From contig NZ_FOUR01000006.1 of the NCBI RefSeq assembly GCF_900114925.1, positions 230,811-294,810 of the forward strand: a DNA stretch of 64,000 nt, in the 5' to 3' direction. The notes under the pieces were generated by a model that worked only from the letters and a program-made list of their open reading frames with translations, did not search any database and was not told the origin of the DNA. Shown in pieces: positions 36,813 to 45,473 of this stretch. Numbering within the stretch: the first letter of the stretch is position 1; each line of letters opens with the position of its first letter. This DNA is from Marinobacter pelagius. Its GTDB lineage: Bacteria > Pseudomonadota > Gammaproteobacteria > Pseudomonadales > Oleiphilaceae. The position numbers and the translations under genes were made by a program.

Positions 36813-36869
36813 AACAGGTCTCCGTTCGGAGGGTTGAGGCCGGCACCGGTTTGCCCGGTGCCGGGCCGC

Positions 36870-37697
36870 TCATTCTTTGTATTCCACCAGTTTCTGGGCC
36901 TTGCCCAGGGCCAGGTCCAGCAGCATGCCCACCACCCCGATCATCAGGATGGAGAAGATCACACTGGCAAGATCCAGGTTGTTCCACTCGTTCCACACGT
37001 AGTAGCCGATGCCGGTGCCGCCCACGAGCATTTCCGCCGCCACGATGACCAGCCAGGCAATGCCGATGGAAATGCGCATACCGGTCAGGATGGTGGGCGC
37101 GGCGGCCGGCAGTATCACCGTAATGGCAGTGCGCAGCGGCCCGAGTTCGTGGGTGCGGGCCACGTTGACCCAGTCCTGCCTCACGTTCGCCACACCAAAG
37201 GCGGTGTTCAGCAACATGGGCCAGATCGAGCAGATGAAGATCACGAAGATCGCCGAGGCATCAGAGTCCTGGATAATGAACAGGGCCAGGGGCATCCAGG
37301 CCAGCGGCGAGATCGGCCGCAGCACCTGGATATACGGGTTCAGGGCCTTGTACATCAGCGGCGACATGCCGATCAGAAACCCGACTGGCAGCGCAATGGC
37401 CATGGCCGCAAGGTAGCCGGTCAGCACCCGGTACACCGAATAGGCCAGCTGGATGCCGATACCCTTGTCGTTGGCGCCGGCGTCATAGAACGGGTCGGAC
37501 AACTCCGCCCAGGCCAGCTTGATCACCGCCGAGGGTGGCGGCACTCGGGATTCCTGCTCTACACCACCCATCAGCATTTCGTATTCAGTCAGTCCTGTCT
37601 GGGCCTCCGGGGGCTGGGTTGCCATTTCCCAGAGCCCCAGGGCCAGAATCAGGAACGACACCGACAGCAGTGCTGCCCGGACGTTCAGGGAAGCCAT
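36870..37697 (-). CDS. cynB: Cyanate/nitrate-type ABC transporter permease
   Basis: A 275-residue inner-membrane permease with about six membrane segments and the EAA-type loop (ELGPLRTAITVILPAAAPTILTGMRISIG). It resembles NrtB/CynB. It starts 2 bases after the stop of the binding-protein gene. The periplasmic segment between the first two membrane helices is long (about 30-90). Confidence 0.88.
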   Translation of the reverse strand: MASLNVRAALLSVSFLILALGLWEMATQPPEAQTGLTEYEMLMGGVEQESRVPPPSAVIKLAWAELSDPFYDAGANDKGIGIQLAYSVYRVLTGYLAAMAIALPVGFLIGMSPLMYKALNPYIQVLRPISPLAWMPLALFIIQDSDASAIFVIFICSIWPMLLNTAFGVANVRQDWVNVARTHELGPLRTAITVILPAAAPTILTGMRISIGIAWLVIVAAEMLVGGTGIGYYVWNEWNNLDLASVIFSILMIGVVGMLLDLALGKAQKLVEYKE

Positions 37698-37699
37698 GG

Positions 37700-39124
37700 T
37701 TACACCCTCCCGATCGCGAAGCTGCGGGCATACTCTTCCGGGCTGTCCGGATCGAAGGTCTTGCCCATGATGGTGTGGGTCTTGTAGGTGTTGTCCGGAG
37801 CGGTGTAACCCATTTCTTCCATGAGCTTGCCGGTCTCGCCCGCGAGGTATACCTGCTCGGCGATGCCCTTGTAGTCCACATCACCCTCGATATAACCCCA
37901 GCGCTTCATCTGGGTAAGGATCCAGACACCCATGGAGTGCCAGGGGAATGGGTCGAAGTCGATCCGATCCGGTACGCTCTGAACCTCGCCCAGGCCATCG
38001 GCGTAGTAGCCGGTCAGCACCTGCTGGATCACCGGCACCGGCTGGTTCAGGTAGTTCTTCGGGGCAATGGCCTCGGAGATTTCCTTGCGGTTATCCGGGT
38101 TGTTGGAGTACTGGGTGGCGTCGATGATGGCCCGCAGCAGGGCCCCGTAGGTATTCGGATTCTGGGTGGCGAACTGCTGGCTGCAGGCAAAGGCGCAGCA
38201 CGGGTGACCTTCCCAGATGTCCTTGGTAAGCATGTGGATGAAGCCTACCTTCTCCCACACGGCACGCTGGTTGAAGGGGTCCGGCGACAGGTAGCCATCG
38301 AGGTTACCGGCGCGCAGGTTGGCGACCATCTCGGGTGGCGGTACCACACGGATCTGCACATCCTTGTCCGGGTCGATGCCGTTCTCGGCCAGGTAGTAGC
38401 GCAACAGGAAGTTGTGCATGGAGTACTCGAACGGTACGCCGAATTTGAAGCCTTTCCACTGCTTCGGGTCCCGCTTGTCCTTGTGATCCACGTGCAGAAC
38501 GATGGCCTGGCCGTTGATGTTCTCAACCGCCGGCATGATGAACGGCTCCGGTGTGGAGCCCGCGCCCATGGTCATCGCCAGGGGCATGGGTGTGAGCATG
38601 TGGGACGCGTCGTACTCGCCCGCCAGGGATTTATCCCGGGCCACCGCCCAGCCCGCCGTTTTGGTGACGGTCACATCCAGGCCGTAGCGCTCATAGAACC
38701 CCATGGGGTGTGCCATGATGATCGGAGTGGCACAGGTGATGGGCACAAAGCCGACATTCAGCCTGGTTTTCTCCAGCTTGCCCAGGGATTCCTTCACGGC
38801 TGCTTTGGCCTTCTCCATGGGGAACACGCTGCCCAGCAGCGCGGCCGCGGTGCCTGCCCCCATCATCTTCATGAAGCTCCGGCGGCTGTGGTCGTTGTGA
38901 CCGAACACGGATCGGACCACAGCGCTCTCGATGGCACGATCCATCATGGCCTCGGAATCCATGGCGCTTTCAGAGACCACCGCATCCTGGCTTGGTGATT
39001 GCTGAAGATTCAGAGACACCGACGGCGTTTCCTGTCCGGGTTTACATTCCGGACAACCGCAGGTTTTGGCGTGGATCAGTGACTGGTCACCGTCAAACGG
39101 ATTGCCAAGGCTTTTCGTAGTCAT
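37700..39124 (-). CDS. cynA: CmpA/NrtA/CynA-type substrate-binding protein
   Basis: A 474-residue binding protein of the nitrate/bicarbonate/cyanate family (NVGFVPITCATPIIMAHPMGFYERYGL near residue 115). A twin-arginine signal SRRSFMKMMGAG begins at residue 80, so export is by Tat, after an unusual 79-residue N-terminal extension with the Cys cluster KTCGCPECKPG (C22, C24, C27). First gene of the operon, 105 bases after a strong -24/-12 promoter. Cyanate rather than nitrate is inferred from cynS; no nitrate reductase gene is present. Confidence 0.88.
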   Translation of the reverse strand: MTTKSLGNPFDGDQSLIHAKTCGCPECKPGQETPSVSLNLQQSPSQDAVVSESAMDSEAMMDRAIESAVVRSVFGHNDHSRRSFMKMMGAGTAAALLGSVFPMEKAKAAVKESLGKLEKTRLNVGFVPITCATPIIMAHPMGFYERYGLDVTVTKTAGWAVARDKSLAGEYDASHMLTPMPLAMTMGAGSTPEPFIMPAVENINGQAIVLHVDHKDKRDPKQWKGFKFGVPFEYSMHNFLLRYYLAENGIDPDKDVQIRVVPPPEMVANLRAGNLDGYLSPDPFNQRAVWEKVGFIHMLTKDIWEGHPCCAFACSQQFATQNPNTYGALLRAIIDATQYSNNPDNRKEISEAIAPKNYLNQPVPVIQQVLTGYYADGLGEVQSVPDRIDFDPFPWHSMGVWILTQMKRWGYIEGDVDYKGIAEQVYLAGETGKLMEEMGYTAPDNTYKTHTIMGKTFDPDSPEEYARSFAIGRV

Positions 39125-39240
39125 GGGGCACTCTCCCTACTCTCGGACTGTTTTTGCACACATACGGTGCGACAAGGTTGCGGCTCGGGACCGTCAGCAA
39201 GACTCATTCGGCTCGGGCTACGCGTTCTGGGAGAGCTATC

Positions 39241-39256
39241 GCAGGGTTCGTGCCAA
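39241..39256 (-). promoter_or_regulatory. Sigma-54 promoter of the cyn operon
   Basis: On the minus strand the bases at 39255 down to 39241 read TGGCACGAACCCTGC, with GG and GC separated by 10 bases, close to the consensus TGGCACGN4TTGC. It lies 117 bases before the cynA start codon. The whole 302-base gap 39125-39426 is regulatory; no small gene was found in it. Confidence 0.8.
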
Positions 39257-39323
39257 CTACGGATGTTTTTATATTTATCTGTTTTTATTGATGTTTCAGA
39301 AAGATCTGACGAGTGGGCACAGC

Positions 39324-39374
39324 TACGATTTTTCGTAATTCACGATTTTTCGTGGCTGGAACACCGAATTTTCG
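39324..39374. promoter_or_regulatory. Three enhancer-like dyads
   Basis: TACGA-TTTT-TCGTA (39324-39337), CACGA-TTTT-TCGTG (39341-39354) and a shorter CGA-ATTT-TCG (39365-39374). They lie 70-120 bases upstream of the cyn -24/-12 promoter and directly before the promoter of the divergent activator gene. This is where an enhancer-binding protein should bind; the divergent Fis-type activator is the natural candidate. Confidence 0.65.
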
Positions 39375-39377
39375 TAG

Positions 39378-39394
39378 TTGGCACGGGGTTTGTT
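39378..39394 (+). promoter_or_regulatory. Sigma-54-like promoter of the activator gene
   Basis: TTGGCACGGGGTTTGTT has a perfect -24 half (TTGGCACG) and a weaker -12 half (GT where GC is expected, with correct 10-base spacing). It lies 33 bases before the activator ATG. Its third dyad neighbour (39365-39374) nearly touches it, suggesting autoregulation. Confidence 0.5.
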
Positions 39395-39426
39395 CTGTTC
39401 TTTTCGGAACAGCACAGGACACCCCC

Positions 39427-41352
39427 ATGAACACCGAGACCACCATTGCCCCGATTGCCCCTATCAGAACGACAAGCTGGATTGACCACCTTCCAGAGGC
39501 GGCGCTACTTGTGGATGCCGCCCGGGATCTGATCCTCGCCGCAAATAGCGCCATGGGCCGGATGATCGGCACCGACCGGCAATCCCTGACCGATACCCCC
39601 TGCACCCACCTGTTCGCGGACCAGCGACCACAACTCATTACCTTCACCGAGGAAACCCTGTTCCGCAGCCATGGCTGGAGCCGGGATTTCGTGATCAAAC
39701 ACCGGGACGGCCACACCCTAGAGCTGGAAATATCCTCCTCCCGGGTTGGCGAGGCCGAATCCCAGAACGTGCTGCTATTGCTTCGCGACCGGCGCCATCT
39801 GCGCACACTGCGCGAGCGGCACGACGCCAACCACTACCACCGGGGCGGCCTGCTGGAATGGCGGCGGGTAGAGGAACTGTTCAAGGACATGGAGCGTGAA
39901 AACCAGCTGATCCTGCACGCCGTGGGGGAAGGCATTTACGGGGTGGATGCCGAGGGCCGCACGACCTTCGCCAACCCGGCGGCAGAACGGATGCTCGGCT
40001 GGCGTATTGACGAACTCATGGGCCGGGTCATCCACCGGGTGGTACATCACTCCCACGAGGATGGCAGTCTCTACCCCCTGAAAGAGTGCCCCATTTACGC
40101 CGCCTTCCGGGACGCCAGCGTGAAACGGGTGGGCGAAGACTGGTTCTGGCGCAAGGACGGCACCGGGTTTCCGGTCGAGTACACCAGTACACCCATCCTG
40201 GATAACGGCCACCCGGTGGGTGCTGTGGTGGTGTTCCGGGATATTTCTCCCCGCCTGCAGGCACAAAAGGAGTTGCAGCAGGCCCTCGAGGAAGTGGAGA
40301 GTCTCAAGCACCGGCTGGAAATGGAAAACGCCTACCTGCAGGAGGAACTCAGCGCCGAATACCACTTCCACGAAATCTTTGGCCAGAGCGACGCCATCAA
40401 GGCCATCGTCCGGCGGATCGGCATGGTCGCCCCCACCGATGCCAACGTGCTGGTCACCGGCGAATCCGGCACCGGCAAGGAACTGATTGCCCGCGCCATC
40501 CACCAGTCCAGCACCCGCCGGGACCGCCCCCTGATCCGGGTAAACTGCGCCGCGATTCCCAAGGACCTGTTCGAGAGCGAGTTCTTCGGCCACATCAAAG
40601 GCGCGTTCACCGGCGCCGTCAGTGACCGCGTCGGCCGGTTCGAACTGGCCGACGGTGGCACCCTGTTTCTGGATGAGGTGGGTGAAATCCCGCTGGAACT
40701 GCAGGGCAAACTGCTCCGGGTGCTTCAGGATCAACAGTTCGAGCGCGTGGGCGAAAACCGCACCCGGGCAGTGGATGTGCGGGTGATCGCGGCCACCAAC
40801 CGGGATCTGAAATCGGAGGTTCAGCAGAAAACCTTCCGGGAGGACCTCTATTTTCGTCTGAATGTCTTCCCGATTGAATCCGTGCCGCTGCGCCGGCGAC
40901 TGGAAGACATCCCGATGCTCGCCCAGGAATTCCTGAATCGGGCCTGTCAGAAATTCAACCGGCCAACACTGGCACTGCGAGAGCGGGACGTCGAAACCCT
41001 GAAAGCCTACCACTGGCCGGGCAATGTCCGCGAACTGGAAAACGTGATCGAACGTCAGGTGATCACAGCCGATGGCCGGCTGGATCTGGACCTGCAGGGT
41101 CCGGATTCCGCGGCCAGACCCACGTCGGAACCCATACCGCCGGCGAGGCATTTCAACGGTGAGCTGATGACGGAACAGGAGCTCAGGGAGCTGGAGAAAC
41201 AGAACCTCAGACAGGCCCTGAAAATCAGTAGCGGCCGGGTGTTCGGCGACGACGGTGCCGCGGCACTGCTGGGTGTCAAACCGACCACCCTGTCCTCACG
41301 CCTGAAAAAACTGAAAATCGAACCGCGACAATTTCAGGTGAGGAATCATTAA
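39427..41352 (+). CDS. PAS-containing sigma-54 enhancer-binding protein
   Basis: A 641-residue activator. Two PAS-type sensor domains (about 20-120 and 155-280, the second followed by a PAC-like [11 protein letters not shown]) and a short coiled coil (about 285-315) precede the AAA+ domain. That domain has Walker A GESGTGKE near 345, the sigma-54 contact motif GAFTGA near 392, and [22 protein letters not shown] Fis-type helix-turn-helix ends the protein ([22 protein letters not shown]). Divergent from cynABDS with sigma-54 promoters and dyads between. It is therefore the probable activator of cyanate use, instead of the LysR-type CynR of E. coli. Ligand unknown. The start at 39427 has AGGAC upstream. 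Confidence 0.9.
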   Translation: MNTETTIAPIAPIRTTSWIDHLPEAALLVDAARDLILAANSAMGRMIGTDRQSLTDTPCTHLFADQRPQLITFTEETLFRSHGWSRDFVIKHRDGHTLELEISSSRVGEAESQNVLLLLRDRRHLRTLRERHDANHYHRGGLLEWRRVEELFKDMERENQLILHAVGEGIYGVDAEGRTTFANPAAERMLGWRIDELMGRVIHRVVHHSHEDGSLYPLKECPIYAAFRDASVKRVGEDWFWRKDGTGFPVEYTSTPILDNGHPVGAVVVFRDISPRLQAQKELQQALEEVESLKHRLEMENAYLQEELSAEYHFHEIFGQSDAIKAIVRRIGMVAPTDANVLVTGESGTGKELIARAIHQSSTRRDRPLIRVNCAAIPKDLFESEFFGHIKGAFTGAVSDRVGRFELADGGTLFLDEVGEIPLELQGKLLRVLQDQQFERVGENRTRAVDVRVIAATNRDLKSEVQQKTFREDLYFRLNVFPIESVPLRRRLEDIPMLAQEFLNRACQKFNRPTLALRERDVETLKAYHWPGNVRELENVIERQVITADGRLDLDLQGPDSAARPTSEPIPPARHFNGELMTEQELRELEKQNLRQALKISSGRVFGDDGAAALLGVKPTTLSSRLKKLKIEPRQFQVRNH

Positions 41353-41380
41353 CTGCGTGAAACAGCCAAGGTACGTCGGC

Positions 41381-41468
41381 GCGGGGTGGCAGGTGGATTT
41401 TTCGCTGGAAAAAGGTGTCTGAGCGAAGCGAGTTCTTTTTCCAAGAAAAACTCCACCTGCCACCCCGC
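41381..41468. repeat. Long hairpin repeat, family 1, copy C
   Basis: Arms of 23-24 bases (41381-41403 and 41445-41468) enclose the core TGTCTGAGCGAAGCGAGTTC. Nearly identical to copy B 6.1 kb away, with shared outer flanks. It separates the convergent activator and thiolase genes, where it can act as a two-way terminator. Reading frames crossing it are not genes. Confidence 0.85.
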
Positions 41469-41513
41469 AAGCCCGCCCCTATACAAGCAGGCTAGAAGAA
41501 ACAAAACGCCAAA

Positions 41514-42695
41514 TCAGATCAGTTCGATGGCCACAGCCGTGGCCTCACCACCGCCGATGCAGAGCGAAGCCACGCCACGCTTGAGCCCTCGCTGTTTCAG
41601 CGCATTGATCAGAGTGACGATGATCCGGGAACCGGAGGAGCCGATCGGGTGACCGAGGGCGCAGGCGCCGCCATGGACGTTCACCTTCTCCGCCGGAAGC
41701 TTCAGCTCGTTGATCGCCGCCAGGGTGACCACGGCGAAGGCTTCGTTGATCTCGAACAGGTCGACATCGTCCAGCGTCCACCCCGCTTTCTTGAGCACCT
41801 TCTCGATGGAGCCGATCGGCGCGATGGTGAACTCGGACGGCAGGCGTGCATTGGTGGCGTGGGCCACGATCCGGGCCTGGGGAGTCAGACCGCGAGCGTC
41901 GGCTTCGGCCGCGGAGGTCAGCACCAGGGCGGAAGCGCCGTCGCTGATGGAGCTGGAGTTGGCGGCGGTCACGGAGCCGTCTTTGGCGAACGCCGGCTTC
42001 AGCTGGGGGATTTTCTCCGGCTTGGCGTTGCCCGGCTGCTCGTCGGTATCCACTTCGGTGTCACCGCCACGGCCGGAAACAGTCACCGGAACAATCTCGT
42101 CCTTGAACCAGCCGTTTTCGATGGCGGCTAGGGATTTCTGCAGGGAGCCGATGGCAAATTCGTCCATGGCCTGACGGCTGATGTCGAACTTGTCGGCGGT
42201 GCGCTGGGCGAACACGCCCATCAGTCCGCCTTCATAGGCGTCTTCCAACCCGTCCAGGAACATGCTGTCCATCACTTGGCCATGGCCCATGCGCATGCCG
42301 GCGCGAGCCTTCGGCAACAGGTACGGCGCCTGGCTCATGTTTTCCATGCCGCCGGCAATCATGATGTTGTTGGTACCGGCCTTGATCTGGTCGTGGGCCA
42401 TGATGACCGCCTGCATGCCGGAGCCGCACATCTTGTTGATGGTGGTACAACCGGAGCTGTCGGGGATGCCCGAGGCACGGGATGCCTGGCGTGCCGGTGC
42501 CTGGCCGAGACCGGCGGGCAGTACGCAGCCCATGATGACTTCCTGGATGTCCGCCGGTTGGAGACCGGAACGTTCTATGGCCGCCTTGATGGAGATGGCG
42601 CCCAGATCCGGGGAGCGGACGGAGCTCAGGGAGCCCATCATGCCGCCCATCGGGGTTCTTGCTGATCCTGCGATTACTACGTCATTGCTGTTCAT
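41514..42695 (-). CDS. Acetyl-CoA C-acyltransferase (thiolase)
   Basis: A 393-residue thiolase that cleaves 3-ketoacyl-CoA or condenses two acetyl-CoA. The nucleophile Cys is in INKMCGSGMQAV, the catalytic His in GGACALGHPIGSSG, and the second Cys in ASLCIGGGEATA. In this cluster it could close either acetoacetyl-CoA from leucine or 2-methylacetoacetyl-CoA from isoleucine. It is third in a leftward series (SDR, acyl-CoA dehydrogenase, thiolase), after a gap that holds a long inverted repeat. Confidence 0.92.
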   Translation of the reverse strand: MNSNDVVIAGSARTPMGGMMGSLSSVRSPDLGAISIKAAIERSGLQPADIQEVIMGCVLPAGLGQAPARQASRASGIPDSSGCTTINKMCGSGMQAVIMAHDQIKAGTNNIMIAGGMENMSQAPYLLPKARAGMRMGHGQVMDSMFLDGLEDAYEGGLMGVFAQRTADKFDISRQAMDEFAIGSLQKSLAAIENGWFKDEIVPVTVSGRGGDTEVDTDEQPGNAKPEKIPQLKPAFAKDGSVTAANSSSISDGASALVLTSAAEADARGLTPQARIVAHATNARLPSEFTIAPIGSIEKVLKKAGWTLDDVDLFEINEAFAVVTLAAINELKLPAEKVNVHGGACALGHPIGSSGSRIIVTLINALKQRGLKRGVASLCIGGGEATAVAIELI

Positions 42696-42722
42696 CTGGT
42701 AATCCTCCTGAATTGGGGGAGG

Positions 42723-42836
42723 GCCCGATCAGGGGGATGCCTTGCCGAGACACGCTGTGAATACGTCCCTGTACGCTCGACCAAAACATCCATGTTTTGG
42801 ACGGTCCCGGCAAGGCATCCCCCTGCTCGGACCCCA
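42723..42836. repeat. Long inverted repeat, family 2, between thiolase and dehydrogenase genes
   Basis: Arms 42723-42749 and 42810-42836 pair over 27 bases with two mismatches (18 central bases perfect). The 60-base interior contains its own perfect hairpin, CCAAAACAT-CC-ATGTTTTGG (42783-42802). Located between two genes of the same leftward operon, so it probably affects mRNA processing or polarity rather than ending transcription at the operon end. Confidence 0.75.
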
Positions 42837-42881
42837 GAATTTCGAGTTGCCTTCAACGAATCCTGGTTAAACGACTGGATG

Positions 42882-44033
42882 TCAGGCTTTGCCCAGTACA
42901 GAGCGGGCAATAATTTCTTTCATTACTTCGGACGTACCGCCGTAAATCCGCTGCACCCGGGCGTCGATGAAGTTGCGGGAAATCGGGTACTCCGTGGTGT
43001 AGCCGTAACCACCGAACAGCTGCAGGCAGCCATCGGCCACCCGGCACTGCATTTCCGTGGCGCTGTACTTGGCCATGGAAGCGGTGGGGGCATCGAGTTT
43101 GCCTTCTTCGTACTCTCGGATGCACTGGTCCACGAACGCCTTGTTTACCCGGTAATCGGTTTCCATGCGGGCGATTTCGAAACGGGTGTTCTGCAATTGG
43201 GCCAGCTTCTGGCCGAACAGTTCCCGTTCCTGGGTGTAGGTGATGGTCATGTCCAGGGAGCCGCGGGCGGCGGCAACGCCGAGGGCACCGATAACCAGGC
43301 GTTCCCGTGGCAGCTCACGCATCAGGTAAACGAAGCCCTGCCCTTCTTCGCCGAGTAACGCCGAGGCCGGGATACGCATGTCCGAGAAGAACAGTTCGGA
43401 GGTATCACCGGAGTGCTGGCCGATCTTGTCCAGGTTCCGGCCTTTGCTGTAGCCCGGCAAAGAGGTGTCCACCAGGAACAGGCTGATACCCCTGGCACCG
43501 GCACTCGGGTCGGTCTTGGCCGCGACGATCACCATGTCGGCATGCTGGCCGTTGGTGATGAAGGTCTTGGAGCCGTTCAGGATGTAATCATCCCCGTCCC
43601 GGACCGCACTGGTGCGGATGGCCTGGAGGTCACTGCCGGCGCCTGGTTCGGTCATGGCGATGGCGCCGACGGCTTCGCCGGAGACCATTTTCGACAGCCA
43701 CTGCTGCTTCTGTTCATCGTTACCGATGTGGCTGAGGTACGGCGCGACGATGTCGGAATGCACCATGACGTTGGTGGAAAGCGCACCGAAGCCCATGCGG
43801 GCCAGCTCTTCACCGACGACAACCGAGTACTGGAAAGGCGCGCCGCAGCCACCGCACTCCTCGGGCACATCCACGCACAACATCCCGGCGTTGCCGAGTG
43901 TGTTCCAGAGTTCCCGGGGGACGATGCCGGACTTTTCCCAGGCTTCGTAATGGGGCGCCACTTCGGTTTCCAGGGCTTTGATAACAGAGTCCCGGAACAT
44001 CGCCAGTTCTTCTTGATCGACAGGATTGGTCAT
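42882..44033 (-). CDS. Acyl-CoA dehydrogenase (LCAD/IVD-type active site)
   Basis: A 383-residue FAD enzyme introducing an alpha-beta double bond in acyl-CoA. The usual catalytic Glu near the C-terminus is replaced by Gly (IYGGTSEV), while ELPRERLVIG carries the Glu at the position used by isovaleryl-CoA and long-chain dehydrogenases. FAD and substrate motifs ITNGQHADMVIVAAKT and MTEPGAGSDLQ are present. Context suggests a 2-methyl branched-chain acyl-CoA substrate (inference). The ATG at 44033 is preferred to the GTG 9 bases earlier because AGGTGAG is correctly spaced. Confidence 0.88.
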   Translation of the reverse strand: MTNPVDQEELAMFRDSVIKALETEVAPHYEAWEKSGIVPRELWNTLGNAGMLCVDVPEECGGCGAPFQYSVVVGEELARMGFGALSTNVMVHSDIVAPYLSHIGNDEQKQQWLSKMVSGEAVGAIAMTEPGAGSDLQAIRTSAVRDGDDYILNGSKTFITNGQHADMVIVAAKTDPSAGARGISLFLVDTSLPGYSKGRNLDKIGQHSGDTSELFFSDMRIPASALLGEEGQGFVYLMRELPRERLVIGALGVAAARGSLDMTITYTQERELFGQKLAQLQNTRFEIARMETDYRVNKAFVDQCIREYEEGKLDAPTASMAKYSATEMQCRVADGCLQLFGGYGYTTEYPISRNFIDARVQRIYGGTSEVMKEIIARSVLGKA

Positions 44034-44117
44034 GTCGCTCACCTGTGGTTATCAGATCGCTTTTGGCAGATCACGTGGGTATTGAGGATCCGCTTGTGGC
44101 AGATCCTGTTCGTCAAA

Positions 44118-44879
44118 TCACTTGGGTGCCATGCGCAGCGCACAGTCGAGGCGGATCACCTCACCATTGAGAATCGGGTTGCGCACCATCTGGTCCACCA
44201 TCATGCCAAATTCCTCCGGCTTGCCAAGGCGCTTCGGGAACGGCAGGGTGGCGGCCAGGCTGTCCTGAACTTCCTGGGGCATACCGGCCATCATGGGAGT
44301 CATGAAGATACCCGGCGCGATGGTGTTCACACGGATGCCTTCCCGGGCCAGCTCACGGGCAGCCTGCAGGGTAAGAGCCACCACACCGCCCTTGGAGGCG
44401 CTGTAGGCGGATTGCCCGATCTGGCCTTCAAACGCCGCCACGGAAGCGGTGTTGATGATCACACCCCGCTCGCCATCGGCATTGGGCTCACGCTGGGCCA
44501 TATCCGCTGCCGCCAGTCTCAGGATATTGAAGGTACCAATCAGATTGACCTGGATAACCTTGCTGAACTTCTCCAGAGGCATCACGCCATCGCGACCCAG
44601 AATCTTCGAGGCCGGGGCAATACCGGCGCAGTTGACGGCGATGCCGCAGGGGCCGTGTGCATCCCGGGCCGCGCTGAGGGCTGCCTCGGCGCTCTCAGGA
44701 GAGGTCACGTCGCACTCAACGAAGATGCCACCAAGCTCGGCTGCCACCTTCTCACCCTGCTCCTTATTCACATCCAGGATCGCCACCTTGCAGCCTGCAG
44801 CCGCCAGTGCGCGGGCCGACGCCTCACCAAGACCGGAGGCTCCACCTGTTACAATGGCCGGTACATTATTGAAATCCAT
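44118..44879 (-). CDS. SDR-family 3-hydroxyacyl-CoA dehydrogenase (HSD10-like)
   Basis: A 253-residue short-chain dehydrogenase with the cofactor motif TGGASGLGEASA, the NCAG-type NCAGIAPA, the catalytic Ser-Tyr-Lys in INTASVAAFEGQIGQSAYSASKGG, and a segment IAPGIFMTPMMAG typical of HSD17B10-like enzymes. These oxidise 2-methyl-3-hydroxybutyryl-CoA and related esters, fitting isoleucine breakdown next to a thiolase and an acyl-CoA dehydrogenase. First gene of the leftward branch, divergent from liuR across a LiuR-type palindrome. Confidence 0.9.
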   Translation of the reverse strand: MDFNNVPAIVTGGASGLGEASARALAAAGCKVAILDVNKEQGEKVAAELGGIFVECDVTSPESAEAALSAARDAHGPCGIAVNCAGIAPASKILGRDGVMPLEKFSKVIQVNLIGTFNILRLAAADMAQREPNADGERGVIINTASVAAFEGQIGQSAYSASKGGVVALTLQAARELAREGIRVNTIAPGIFMTPMMAGMPQEVQDSLAATLPFPKRLGKPEEFGMMVDQMVRNPILNGEVIRLDCALRMAPK

Positions 44880-44932
44880 CGTTCACTCCTCTTTTTGTAA
44901 TCCGCTTGTGTGAAATCGGACCAGAAAACCAC

Positions 44933-44948
44933 TTTACGTTTACGTAAA
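44933..44948. promoter_or_regulatory. LiuR-type operator TTTACGT-TT-ACGTAAA
   Basis: A perfect 16-base palindrome (7-base arms) in the 103-base gap between the SDR gene and liuR. LiuR (MerR family) sites in proteobacteria are TTTACG/CGTAAA palindromes in front of liu genes, so this is very probably the operator for both directions. Confidence 0.8.
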
Positions 44949-44982
44949 CTTTATCTAACCTTAGTCGAAAAAGGAAATCGTC

Positions 44983-45429
44983 ATGGTCGAAAAAAGAACC
45001 TTCAGCATCAGCGAGCTCTCCCAGGAGTTCGATGTCACAACGCGAAGCATCCGCTTCTATGAGGATCAGGGCCTGCTCAAACCCAGGCGCCGCGGGCAGA
45101 CACGCATTTTCAGCACCAAGGACCGGGTGCGCCTGAAGTTGATTCTCCGCGGCAAACGCATGGGCTTCACCCTTGCAGAAACCAAGGAACTTTTCGACCT
45201 CTGGGACGAGACCCTGACCGGCAATGAAAAACAGCTGCTGAAAATGCTGGAAATTCTGGAAGCCCGTAAGGCCATGCTGGAACAGCAGAAGAACGACATA
45301 GCCCAGGCGGAAATGGAAATAGATACCGCCGAGGCCCGGTGCCGAGAAGCCCTGGCCGACCTCGAGAAAAAGAAGAAAGAACAGGGACTGGTGCCAAAAG
45401 AGACAGAAGAAGCCGTTGCCCAGAAGTGA
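44983..45429 (+). CDS. liuR: MerR-family regulator of branched-chain catabolism
   Basis: A 148-residue MerR regulator: N-terminal winged helix (FSISELSQEFDVTTRSIRFYEDQGLLKPRRRGQTR), then a long coiled coil (about 75-130) and a charged tail. No metal-binding cysteines, which agrees with the organic-ligand LiuR group. First gene before liuA; it should repress or modulate the liu operon and the divergent branch through the palindrome at 44933. Confidence 0.88.
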   Translation: MVEKRTFSISELSQEFDVTTRSIRFYEDQGLLKPRRRGQTRIFSTKDRVRLKLILRGKRMGFTLAETKELFDLWDETLTGNEKQLLKMLEILEARKAMLEQQKNDIAQAEMEIDTAEARCREALADLEKKKKEQGLVPKETEEAVAQK

Positions 45430-45473
45430 CGGAAACCAAACACGAAGCGTTCCTAACAAGAAGGTAGCCAACG

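Noticed and set aside
37535..38998. A 487-codon plus-strand frame
   Set aside because: Opposite to the cynA gene and the end of the permease gene; His/Gly/Val-rich translation typical of an antisense shadow.
35904..39124. Nitrate transporter (nrtABD) reading of the ABC genes
   Set aside because: The families overlap, but the fourth gene is cyanase and no nitrate or nitrite reductase is present, so cyanate is the better assignment; a broader substrate range is not excluded.
43413..44900. A 495-codon plus-strand frame
   Set aside because: Covers the complements of the acyl-CoA dehydrogenase and SDR genes and would run over the LiuR region; no motifs.
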